Source: Gemmatimonadales bacterium
Lineage (GTDB): Bacteria; Gemmatimonadota; Gemmatimonadetes; Gemmatimonadales; GWC2-71-9
Assembly (NCBI GenBank): GCA_025924275.1
Contig: JAICEH010000151.1
Location: 1 to 5,433 of the forward strand
Direction of reading: 5' to 3'
DNA length: 5,433 bases
This document shows positions 1-5,433 of this stretch, in pieces; the first letter of the stretch is position 1, and the number at the start of each line of letters is the position of its first letter. A program made the translations under genes and the position numbers. The notes below the pieces were generated by a model, which searched no databases, was not told the DNA's origin, and was given only the letters and a program-made list of their open reading frames with translations.

Positions 1-728
1 AGCGGTTCGGCGAGCAGGTGGTGCTCGACGGGGTGGATTTCGTCGTGGAGGACCAGGAGACGGTGGCGCTGCTCGGACCGTCGGGCACCGGGAAGAGCGT
101 GCTCCTCAAGCACGTCATCGGGCTCATCAAGCCGGATGCCGGCACCATCGAGGTGGACGGCCAGGACGTGGCCCACCTCAAGCGGAAGGACCTCGCCCGG
201 CTCCGGACGCGGATCGGGTACGTGTTCCAGAACGGTGCCCTGTTCGACTCGATGGACGTGTTCGAGAACATCCGGCTCGGCATCACCAACGAGGTGCAGT
301 ACGCGGACCGGCCCTACGTGGAGGAGCGGGTGGCACGCTGCCTCCAGCTGGTGAACCTGGCCCCCGAGACCGCCGCGAAACTCCCGGCCGAGCTCTCGGG
401 GGGGATGCGGAAACGGGTGGGCATCGCGCGGGCGGTGGCGGGGAATCCGGACTACCTGCTCTACGACGAGCCGACCTCGGGCCTCGATCCCGTGAACGCG
501 GACATCATCGACGAACTGGTCGAGCACCTCGCCGAGGAGCTCGGGGTGACGAGCGTGATGGTGACCCACGACGTGCGCGGGGCCTTCCGCGTTGCCGACC
601 GCATCGCCCTCCTTGCCGAGGGGAAGATCGTGCTCCAGGGAACGCCCGCGGAGTTCCGGGCGTCGGACCATCCCAAGGTCCGGGCGTTCCTCGAGCGCGA
701 CTTCGCCGACGCCACGCTCCCCGACTGA
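1..728 (+). CDS. mlaF: MlaF-like ABC transporter ATP-binding protein (5' partial)
   Basis: Cytoplasmic ATPase that would power an MCE-type phospholipid transporter in the inner membrane together with an MlaE-like permease and the MlaD-like protein encoded next. The reading frame is open from base 3 and encodes RFGEQ before the first GTG at 18. That matches the normal family N-terminus (FG..VVLDGV), so the gene starts left of the window and the GTG is probably internal. Counting that GTG as residue 1, the motifs are Walker A GPSGTGKS (20-27), Q-loop Gln71 in VFQNGALF, ABC signature LSGGM (126-130), Walker B YLLYDE (146-151), D-loop SGLD (154-157) and switch His184 in VTHD. The GPSGTGKSVLLKHVIGL context and the LSGGMRKRVGIARA signature are typical of the MlaF/Mce-ATPase family rather than of amino acid or metal importers. 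All catalytic motifs are intact. The stop is 10 bases before mlaD. The symbol is by family resemblance; orthology to E. coli MlaF is inferred. Confidence 0.93.
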   Translation, partial: RFGEQVVLDGVDFVVEDQETVALLGPSGTGKSVLLKHVIGLIKPDAGTIEVDGQDVAHLKRKDLARLRTRIGYVFQNGALFDSMDVFENIRLGITNEVQYADRPYVEERVARCLQLVNLAPETAAKLPAELSGGMRKRVGIARAVAGNPDYLLYDEPTSGLDPVNADIIDELVEHLAEELGVTSVMVTHDVRGAFRVADRIALLAEGKIVLQGTPAEFRASDHPKVRAFLERDFADATLPD

Positions 729-729
729 C

Positions 730-733
730 GGAG
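730..733 (+). promoter_or_regulatory. Shine-Dalgarno site of the mlaD-like gene
   Basis: GGAG lies five bases before the ATG at 739. It supports that start over the longer open frame reaching back to 592, whose extra 49 codons only shadow the end of the ATPase gene. Confidence 0.7.
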
Positions 734-738
734 CCCAT

Positions 739-1623
739 ATGGACCTGCACTACAAGCGCGAGGCCACGGTGGGCGCCCTGGTGATCGCCGGGATCGCGTT
801 CTTCGTCGTCGGCACGATGTGGCTGGGCGGGAAGGACTTCTCCGGTGCCGACCACACGATGGCCCGGTTCTCCGACGTCGGCAACCTCAAGAAGGCCTCG
901 CCGGTGACCGTCTCCGGGGTGCCGGTCGGCAAGGTGGAAGAGGTGGTGCTCCGCGGCGTGGGCGACGTGGCGGTCTACATGACGCTGCCGGGCACCATCC
1001 CGCTCAAGGCCGATGCCCGGGCGGAGATCGTCTCGGTCGGGCTGGTGGGCGACCAGGCCATCCGGCTCCTGCCGGGCAGCGCCGCGGAGCCCCTGCCGGC
1101 CGGGGCGGAGATCCCGGGCACGATGGCCAGCGGCTTCGCCGACATCGGTGCCGACCTCGGCGCGCGGGCCGGCCGGGTGCTCGAGGGCGCCGAGCGCTTC
1201 ACCGCGGAGGAGAACGTCGTGCTGCTGCGCCAGACGCTCACCTCGATCGAGCGGCTCACCCGCACTCTGGCGGACCCGAAGTTCGCGCCGACCGCCGAGC
1301 TCACCCAGACCCTCGAGGCCCTGCGGCGGGTCCTCGAGCGGACCGACCGGGCCCTCGCCGACAGCACCACGCGGCGGACCCTGGCCCGGCTCGACAGCGT
1401 CACCGCGAGCTTCGACACGCTCGCGCGGCAGGCGGCCTCGGCCAGCTCGCGGCTCGACACCCTGCTGGCCAACGTGAACGCCGGCCGCGGGACGCTGGGC
1501 AAGTTCGCGGCCGACAGCGGGCTGTACCAGGACCTGCGGGAGACCAACCGGTCGCTGCAGGAGCTGCTCCGGTCACTGGCGAAGGAGCCGGGGCGGCTCA
1601 ACGTCGAGGTCAAGATGTTCTGA
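739..1623 (+). CDS. mlaD: MlaD-like MCE-domain lipid-binding protein
   Basis: Membrane-anchored periplasmic substrate-binding subunit of a Mla/MCE lipid transporter, 294 residues. A short basic N-terminus (MDLHYKREATVGA) leads into one hydrophobic segment at about residues 11-29 (VGALVIAGIAFFVVGTMWL), which acts as an uncleaved signal-anchor. The MCE domain follows at about 37-115, with the recognisable run F.DVGNLKKASPVTVSGVPVGKV (44-65) and the later VGLVGDQAIRLLPGS (100-114). Residues about 145-245 are polar and helical, rich in Leu, Arg, Thr and Ser, as expected for the extended C-terminal helices of longer MCE proteins. The C-terminus carries GRGTLGKFAADSGLY (249-263) and ends EPGRLNVEVKMF, resembling the G.GTLGKL..D..LY and P.R...(S)(L/V)F endings common in bacterial MCE proteins. 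MCE proteins form hexameric rings that bind lipid; that is family knowledge. The ATG at 739 is chosen for its GGAG site and the immediate signal-anchor. The gene is downstream of its partner ATPase and most likely cotranscribed with it. Strict orthology to E. coli MlaD is not implied: that protein is shorter. Confidence 0.92.
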   Translation: MDLHYKREATVGALVIAGIAFFVVGTMWLGGKDFSGADHTMARFSDVGNLKKASPVTVSGVPVGKVEEVVLRGVGDVAVYMTLPGTIPLKADARAEIVSVGLVGDQAIRLLPGSAAEPLPAGAEIPGTMASGFADIGADLGARAGRVLEGAERFTAEENVVLLRQTLTSIERLTRTLADPKFAPTAELTQTLEALRRVLERTDRALADSTTRRTLARLDSVTASFDTLARQAASASSRLDTLLANVNAGRGTLGKFAADSGLYQDLRETNRSLQELLRSLAKEPGRLNVEVKMF

Positions 1624-1624
1624 C

Positions 1625-2542
1625 ATGCTGAGCCTCACCTTCCTCGGCACCGGTGCCGCGATCCCCACCCTCGACCGCAACGTCTCCGCGCTCGCGCTCC
1701 AGCGCGAGGGCGAGACGCTGCTGTTCGACTGCGGCGAGGCCACCCAGCGGCAGATGATGCGCTACGGGATCGGCTTCACCCTGCGGGAGATCTTCTTCAC
1801 CCACTACCACTCGGACCACATCCTGGGCCTGACCGGCCTGGTGCGGACGCTGGGGCTGCAGGACCGCACCGAGCCGATGACGCTCTACGGCCCGCGGGGC
1901 GCAGGGCGGATCCTCGGCGGGCTCCTGGCGGTGGGAGTGGAGCGGAACCGGTTCCCGGTGGAGGTCGTCGAGCTCAAGCCGGGCGACCGGCTGGGGCGCG
2001 GCGACCACGACGTCGTCGTGTTCGAGACCGATCACCGGGCCGACACCGTGGGGTACGCGCTGGTCGAGCACGACCGCCTGGGGCGGTTCCACCCGGAGCG
2101 CGCCCGCGAACTCGGGATCCCGGAGGGGCCGCTCTGGGGCCGGCTCCACCGGGGCGAGGCGGTCGAGCTGCCCGACGGCCGCCGGGTGGCGCCGGCCGAC
2201 CTGGTGGGCCCGACCCGGCCCGGCCGCACGGTGGTGCTCAGCGGCGACACTCGCCCGGCGCCCGGCCTCCTCGAGGCGGCGCGGGGCGCGGACCTGCTGG
2301 TGCACGAGGCGACCTTTGGCGACGAGGAAGCCGCCCGGGCCCGGGAGACCGGGCACTCGACCGCGTCGCAGGCGGCGCGCGTCGCGGCCGAGGCCGGGGT
2401 CCGCCGGCTGGTGCTGACCCACATCAGCGCCCGGTACTCGCGCGAGGCACCCGAGCTCCTGGCCGAGGCGCAGGCGGTGTTCCCCGAGACGACGATCGCG
2501 CGCGACGGGATGGTGCTGGAGGTGCCGTTCCCCGACGCCTGA
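1625..2542 (+). CDS. rnz: Ribonuclease Z (tRNA 3' endonuclease)
   Basis: Cytoplasmic zinc-dependent endonuclease of the metallo-beta-lactamase fold that cuts tRNA precursors just after the discriminator base, leaving a 3' end for CCA addition. The 305 residues match the usual short-form (RNase Z/ElaC) length. Visible features are: N-terminal LTFLGTGAAIPT (4-15); the RNase Z hallmark FDCGEATQRQ (34-43), a slight variant of GEGTQ; the metal-binding motif THYHSDH (59-65: His60, His62, Asp64, His65); His137 in ETDHRADTVGY; the exosite-like stretch with GIPEGPLWGRLHRGEAV (164-180); Asp208 in LSGDTRP; His227 and His244 in the LVHEATF and GHSTASQA motifs; and His266 in LTHISARYS. All expected metal ligands are present, so the enzyme should be active. 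The full pattern distinguishes it from arylsulfatases and other MBL hydrolases. The start lies one base after the mlaD stop (TGACATG). Only a weak GAGG is seen, about 15 bases upstream, so translation is probably coupled to mlaD. Confidence 0.95.
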   Translation: MLSLTFLGTGAAIPTLDRNVSALALQREGETLLFDCGEATQRQMMRYGIGFTLREIFFTHYHSDHILGLTGLVRTLGLQDRTEPMTLYGPRGAGRILGGLLAVGVERNRFPVEVVELKPGDRLGRGDHDVVVFETDHRADTVGYALVEHDRLGRFHPERARELGIPEGPLWGRLHRGEAVELPDGRRVAPADLVGPTRPGRTVVLSGDTRPAPGLLEAARGADLLVHEATFGDEEAARARETGHSTASQAARVAAEAGVRRLVLTHISARYSREAPELLAEAQAVFPETTIARDGMVLEVPFPDA

Positions 2543-2559
2543 TCGCCGGCCCGCCCCAT

Positions 2560-2565
2560 TATCTT
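2560..2565 (+). promoter_or_regulatory. Putative -10 box (TATCTT) of the M16 operon
   Basis: The 32-base gap between rnz and the first M16 gene is GC-rich except for ATTATCTT. TATCTT resembles the sigma-70 -10 consensus TATAAT (4 of 6 matches). It ends nine bases before the ATG at 2575, so a usual -10 to +1 distance would start the transcript within about three bases of the ATG. No purine-rich ribosome site lies upstream of that ATG. No convincing -35 box is visible; GCCTGA stands at 17-base spacing. Tentative. Confidence 0.4.
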
Positions 2566-2574
2566 CGCTGGACC

Positions 2575-3888
2575 ATGACCGCCACCCCCTCGCCCGGCTG
2601 GACCATTCCCGTCGAGTCGTTCGTGCTCGACAACGGCCTCCGCGTGGTGCTGAGCCCGGACCGGAGCGCGCCCACCGTCGTGGTCGCGGTCTACTACCGC
2701 GTCGGGTTCCGGTCCGAGCCGCGGGGCCGCTCCGGCTTCGCCCACCTCTTCGAGCACCTGATGTTCCAGGGGTCGGCCAACCTCGGGAAGATGGAGTTCA
2801 TCCGCCTGGTCCAGGCCAACGGGGGGATCCTGAACGGGTCCACCCGGCACGACTTCACCAACTACTTCGAGGTCCTGCCGGCCCACAGGCTGGAGACCGC
2901 ACTCTGGGCCGAGGCCGACCGGATGCGGAGCCTCGACATCTCGGAGGAGAACCTCGCGAACCAGCGCGACGTGGTGAAGAACGAGATCCAGGTGAACGTG
3001 CAGAACCAGCCCTACGGCGGCTTCCCCTGGCTCGACCTGCCCCAGCTTGCCTTCGAGAACTGGGCCAACGCCCACGACTACTACGGCGACTTCCGCGACC
3101 TCGACGCCGCGTCGCTCGAGGACGCGCGCGCCTTCTTCCGGACCTTCTACACCCCCAACAACGCGGCCCTGGTGGTGACCGGCGACTTCGATCCCCCGGA
3201 GGCCCGGGCGATGGTCGAGCGCCACTTCGGCGGCATTCCGCGGGGCCCCGAGCCGCCCGCCGTCGACAGCGGCGAGCCGCCACCGGCGGCGGAGAAGCGG
3301 GCCACCCGGGTGGACCCGCTGGCCAACCGCCCGGCGCTCGCTGTCGGGTGGCAGATGCCGCCGCGGGGCACGCCGGCCCACCGGGCGATGTGCCTGGTGG
3401 ACCGGCTGCTGCTCCAGGGCGACGACAGCCGGCTCACCCGCGTGCTGGTCAAGGAGCGCGGGCTCACCGGGGAGGTGAACGGCGGCATCAACCTCCTGGG
3501 AAACGCCTGGAACTACGCCGGCCCGATGCTCTGGACCGTGTCTCTGCTGCACGACGCGGACCGGCCGGCGGACGAGGTCCTCGCCGCCCTGGACGGCGTC
3601 ATCGCAGGGTTCGTCGAGCGGCCGGTGCCCGCCGCGGAGCTGGCCCGCGCCCGGGTCAAGCTCCGCTCCGCCCTGTACGACCTGGTGGGCGGCACCTTCG
3701 GTTTCGGCCGGGCGGACCTGCTCGCGAGCTTCGCGCTCTTCGACGGCGATGCGGGGCGGATCAACCGGATCGAGGCGGAACTGGCCGAGGTGACGCCGGA
3801 CCTGATCCAGGCCACGGCCCGCGAGTGGCTCCGGCCGGCCAACCGCACGGTGCTGGTGGTCGAGCCGGGCGTGGAGGCGGTGGCGTGA
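2575..3888 (+). CDS. M16 family zinc metallopeptidase, catalytic subunit
   Basis: Zinc peptidase of the M16 (pitrilysin/insulinase, processing-peptidase-like) family, 437 residues, the usual size for an M16B-type half-clamshell subunit. The inverted zinc motif HLFEH (57-61: His57, Glu60, His61) lies in SGFAHLFEHLMFQGSAN. The third zinc ligand is Glu137 in RDVVKNEIQ, 76 residues after His61, which is the normal spacing. The N-terminal domain also shows FVLDNGLRVVLSPD (17-30), FYTPNNAALVVTGDFD (191-206) and HFGGIP (217-222). The C-terminal inactive M16 domain spans about 245-435 and contains the DSRLTRVLVKERGL segment (284-297). The R...Y substrate-binding pair usually found after that segment is absent here (VKERGLTGEV). 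The ATG start follows directly with PSPGWTIPVESFVLDNG, typical of the domain start. There is no signal peptide or lipobox, so a cytoplasmic location is inferred. The gene overlaps the next M16 gene by four bases, and the two are probably partner subunits. The substrate is unknown. Confidence 0.94.
   Translation: MTATPSPGWTIPVESFVLDNGLRVVLSPDRSAPTVVVAVYYRVGFRSEPRGRSGFAHLFEHLMFQGSANLGKMEFIRLVQANGGILNGSTRHDFTNYFEVLPAHRLETALWAEADRMRSLDISEENLANQRDVVKNEIQVNVQNQPYGGFPWLDLPQLAFENWANAHDYYGDFRDLDAASLEDARAFFRTFYTPNNAALVVTGDFDPPEARAMVERHFGGIPRGPEPPAVDSGEPPPAAEKRATRVDPLANRPALAVGWQMPPRGTPAHRAMCLVDRLLLQGDDSRLTRVLVKERGLTGEVNGGINLLGNAWNYAGPMLWTVSLLHDADRPADEVLAALDGVIAGFVERPVPAAELARARVKLRSALYDLVGGTFGFGRADLLASFALFDGDAGRINRIEAELAEVTPDLIQATAREWLRPANRTVLVVEPGVEAVA
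3873..3877 (+). promoter_or_regulatory. Shine-Dalgarno site of the second M16 gene
   Basis: GGAGG sits inside the last codons of the first M16 gene, seven bases before the GTG at 3885. This near-ideal site and spacing fix the GTG as the start, although the frame is open much further upstream (to 3348). Confidence 0.75.
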
Positions 3889-5213
3889 CCCGCCAGCGGC
3901 CCCCGGCCGGCGGCAAGCCGCGGGACTTCACCCTGCCCGAGGTGGAGTCCTTCACGCTGGCCAACGGGATGACGGTGACGCTGGTGCCCTGGGGCAGCAT
4001 CCCCAAGGCGTCGGTGAGCCTGGTGGTGCGTGCGGCCAGCCTGAACGAGGGACCGGACGAGACCTGGCTCGCGGAACTGGCCGGGGACCTGCTGCGGGAG
4101 GGCACGCTCGACCGCAGCGCCCGGGAGATCGCCGAGGCGGCAGCGGGGATGGGGGGCTCGCTCCGGATCTCGACCGGCTTCGACCAGACCAGCCTGGCCG
4201 GCGACGTGCTGGGGGAGTCGGCGCCGGACCTCGTGGGGCTGCTGGCGGAACTGGTGCGGCGCCCCCTGCTCCCGGAATCGGAGCTGGCCCGCCTCCGGCA
4301 GGACCGGCTCCGGGAGCTCGCCGTGGCCCGGCAGCAGCCCGACCAGCTGGCCCTGGAGGCGTTCCGGAAGGCGCTCCACGGGACCCACCCGTACGGCCGA
4401 CTCTTCCCGGACGAGGCGACCCTCGCGGGCTTCACCATCGCGCAGGTGCGTGCCTTCCACGAGGCGAACTTCGGTGCGCGCCGGGCCCGGCTGTACGTGG
4501 CGGGCCGGTTCGACGCCCGGGCCGTGCGGGCCGCGGCCGAGGAGGCCTTCGGCGGGTGGGCAGCGGGACCCGAACCCCTGGTGTTCCCGCCCCGCCCGCG
4601 CGCACGGCGCGAGCTCGTGGTCGTGGATCGCCCCGGCGCTCCGCAATCCACCCTGATCGTGGGCACACCGGTGCTCGATCCGTCGCACCCCGACTGGATC
4701 CGGTTGCTGGTGGCCAACGCGCTCCTCGGCGGAACCTTCGCCAGCCGCATCACGAGCAACATCCGCGAGGAGAAGGGCTGGACCTATTCGCCGTCCAGCG
4801 CGATCTCGGCGCGGTTCCGCGACGCCTACTGGGCGGAGCAGGCGGACGTCACCACCTCGGCGACGGGGGCGAGCCTGGGGGAGATCTTCCGGGAGATCGA
4901 GCGGCTTGGCGCCGAGGAACCGCCGGAGGCGGAGCTGGACGGGATCCGAAACTACCTGGCCGGCACCTTCGTGCTGCAGAACTCGAGCCGGCAGGGGCTC
5001 CTGGCCCTCAAGGGCTTCCTCGACCTCCACGGCCTGTCGGAATCCTACCTCCAGACCTACGTGCAGTCGGTGCACGGCACCACGCCGGCGGAGGTCTCGC
5101 GGCTGGTCCGGGAACAGCTGGTGCCGGGCCGGATGCTGATCGCGGTCACGGGCGATCGGGCGGCCATCGCCGGTCAGCTCGCGCCCTGGGCGCCCGAAGG
5201 CGCCGCCGCCTGA
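3885..5213 (+). CDS. M16 family peptidase-like protein, non-catalytic partner subunit
   Basis: Second M16-family protein, 442 residues from a GTG start that overlaps the preceding stop as GTGA. The N-terminal domain begins near residue 14 (DFTLPEVESFTLANGMTVTLV, with the usual F.L.NG.....V pattern). Where a catalytic subunit has HxxEH, this protein reads ELAGD (64-68, in WLAELAGDLLREGT), so both zinc histidines and the catalytic glutamate are lost and it cannot be a zinc peptidase alone. It keeps the other half of the machinery: LGGTFASRITSNIREEKG followed by WTYS (281-302). This is the canonical M16 SR(I/L)...(I/L)RE..G..Y segment with Arg294 and Tyr301, residues that in this family bind the substrate. 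Other family blocks are ANFGARRARLYVAGRFD (194-210) and the helical DGIRNYLAGTFVLQNSS (352-368). There is no signal peptide. It is predicted to dimerise with the upstream catalytic subunit, as in bacterial M16B heterodimers and mitochondrial processing peptidase. The pairing is inferred from gene order and complementary motifs. Confidence 0.93.
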   Translation: MTRQRPPAGGKPRDFTLPEVESFTLANGMTVTLVPWGSIPKASVSLVVRAASLNEGPDETWLAELAGDLLREGTLDRSAREIAEAAAGMGGSLRISTGFDQTSLAGDVLGESAPDLVGLLAELVRRPLLPESELARLRQDRLRELAVARQQPDQLALEAFRKALHGTHPYGRLFPDEATLAGFTIAQVRAFHEANFGARRARLYVAGRFDARAVRAAAEEAFGGWAAGPEPLVFPPRPRARRELVVVDRPGAPQSTLIVGTPVLDPSHPDWIRLLVANALLGGTFASRITSNIREEKGWTYSPSSAISARFRDAYWAEQADVTTSATGASLGEIFREIERLGAEEPPEAELDGIRNYLAGTFVLQNSSRQGLLALKGFLDLHGLSESYLQTYVQSVHGTTPAEVSRLVREQLVPGRMLIAVTGDRAAIAGQLAPWAPEGAAA

Positions 5214-5224
5214 TCGGTCCGGGC

Positions 5225-5253
5225 TGGCGATCCGGCCCAGCCGCGCCTATCTT
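5225..5253 (+). promoter_or_regulatory. Putative promoter of the tRNA-Ala gene
   Basis: TATCTT at 5248-5253 follows a GC-only stretch and lies 12 bases before the mature tRNA 5' end. TGGCGA at 5225-5230, a weak match to TTGACA (3 of 6), stands at exactly 17-base spacing. Initiation a few bases downstream would give a short 5' leader for RNase P to remove. The -10 box is the same hexamer as the one before the first M16 gene. Tentative; read-through from the M16 operon is an alternative source of the transcript. Confidence 0.45.
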
Positions 5254-5265
5254 TTCCGCCCTGCC

Positions 5266-5338
5266 GGGGCTGTAGCTCAGCTGGGAGAGCGCTGCAATCG
5301 CACTGCAGAGGTCAGGGGTTCGACTCCCCTCAGCTCCA
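5266..5338 (+). tRNA. tRNA-Ala (anticodon CGC)
   Basis: A complete 73-base cloverleaf can be folded by hand. The acceptor stem GGGGCTG/CAGCTCC (5266-5272/5331-5337) contains the G3-U70 wobble that identifies alanine tRNAs. The D arm is GCTC...GAGC (5275-5278/5287-5290). The anticodon stem CTGCA/TGCAG (5292-5296/5304-5308) has loop ATCGCAC and anticodon CGC at 5299-5301, reading codon GCG. The T arm is AGGGG TTCGACT CCCCT (5314-5330). The discriminator is A at 5338. The bases after it are CTCC, so the CCA end is not encoded and must be added after 3' cleavage. GCG is a favoured alanine codon in such GC-rich genes. It is on the same strand as all the protein genes. Confidence 0.97.
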
Positions 5339-5347
5339 CTCCGAATT

Positions 5348-5385
5348 CGCGACGGGCCGCCCCGAGGGGCGGCCCGTCACGTTTT
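5348..5385 (+). terminator. Rho-independent terminator after tRNA-Ala
   Basis: A perfect 12-base-pair GC-rich stem (GACGGGCCGCCC at 5351-5362 with GGGCGGCCCGTC at 5367-5378) closes a CGAG loop. It can be lengthened by two more pairs after one C-A mismatch (5348-5350 with 5379-5381), bringing the stem right up to TTTT at 5382-5385. It begins ten bases after the tRNA, and probably also ends any transcript coming from the M16 genes. The T tract is short, but the stem is very stable. Confidence 0.85.
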
Positions 5386-5387
5386 CG

Positions 5388-5422
5388 GGGGAGCAGGGAG
5401 CAGGGAGCGGGTAGCGGGGAGC
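5388..5422. repeat. Five tandem copies of a 7-base G-rich unit (RGGGAGC)
   Basis: Reading from 5388 the units are GGGGAGC, AGGGAGC, AGGGAGC, GGGTAGC and GGGGAGC, exactly five head-to-tail heptads with only first- and fourth-position changes. The array lies just past the terminator in non-coding sequence near the window edge. It contains five runs of at least three G separated by 3-4 bases, which meets the usual sequence pattern for a G-quadruplex on the + strand. The last 11 bases (5423-5433) show no further unit. Confidence 0.75.
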
Positions 5423-5433
5423 GATCCATCCCG

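Noticed and set aside
592..738. Upstream extension of the mlaD-like gene
   Set aside because: The 49 added residues are Arg/Ser/Pro-rich and out of frame over the end of the ATPase gene. The ATG at 739 has a proper ribosome site and begins the signal-anchor.
819..1631. 270-codon + strand frame inside mlaD
   Set aside because: The translation is Arg/Gly/Ala/Pro-rich without motifs and overlaps the MCE gene completely.
2032..3552. 506-codon open frame on the minus strand across rnz and the first M16 gene
   Set aside because: It runs antisense to two well-supported genes and its protein is low-complexity (Arg, Gly, Pro, Val, His rich) with no motif. Long antisense frames are expected where third codon positions are mostly G or C.
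3348..3884. Upstream extension of the second M16 gene
   Set aside because: The extra 179 codons are a low-complexity shadow of the first M16 gene. The GGAGG site and domain start both point to the GTG at 3885.
3513..5075. 520-codon open frame on the minus strand across the M16 genes
   Set aside because: Same reason: it mirrors the codon bias of the + strand M16 genes and shows no recognisable domain.
5222..5242. Hairpin GGCTGG/CCAGCC between the second M16 gene and the tRNA, followed by TTTT at 5252-5255
   Set aside because: The stem is only six pairs with a nine-base loop, and the T run lies nine bases away within the likely -10 region, so it does not look like a real terminator.
1..5433. 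CRISPR array, insertion sequence, phage or defence system
   Set aside because: No spaced direct repeats, terminal inverted repeats, transposase or integrase motifs were seen. The genes are housekeeping or envelope families of uniform base composition. A tRNA can serve as an attachment site, but no integrase or duplicated tRNA 3' end is present in the window.

Overview
The window is a compact, very GC-rich bacterial stretch with nearly all genes on the + strand and almost no intergenic space. The organism had an outer membrane, because the first two genes are components of a Mla/MCE-type phospholipid transporter. High GC, an RNase Z beside Mce genes, a tandem M16 peptidase pair, TATCTT boxes in AT-poor gaps and a G-rich GGGAGC heptad tail are together compatible with an uncultured Gemmatimonadota-like or related soil bacterium. 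That placement is an inference and has not been tested.

Layout, left to right. (1) Positions 1-728: the MlaF-like ABC ATPase, missing its first residues at the window edge. (2) 739-1623: an MlaD-like MCE-domain substrate-binding protein. (3) 1625-2542: ribonuclease Z, starting one base after the mlaD stop. These three genes look like one transcript coming from the left, where an MlaE-type permease would be expected. (4) A 32-base gap holding a TATCTT box. (5) 2575-3888 and 3885-5213: two M16 zinc-peptidase-family genes overlapping by four bases (GTGA). The first has the catalytic HxxEH...E site. The second has lost it but keeps the R...Y substrate-binding pair, so the two are predicted to form one obligate heterodimer. 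(6) 5266-5338: tRNA-Ala(CGC) without an encoded CCA, preceded by another TATCTT box and followed by a strong rho-independent terminator (5348-5385). (7) 5388-5422: five tandem 7-base G-rich units near the right edge.

How the genes fit together: the ATPase and MCE protein serve lipid traffic across the periplasm. RNase Z matures tRNA 3' ends, and the CCA-less tRNA-Ala in this same window is the sort of precursor it acts on. The M16 pair is probably an intracellular oligopeptide or protein-degrading complex, since neither subunit shows a signal peptide.

I did not find a clearly undescribed system. The most informative points are the complementary split of active-site residues in the M16 pair, the possible leaderless start of that operon, and the G-rich heptad array.
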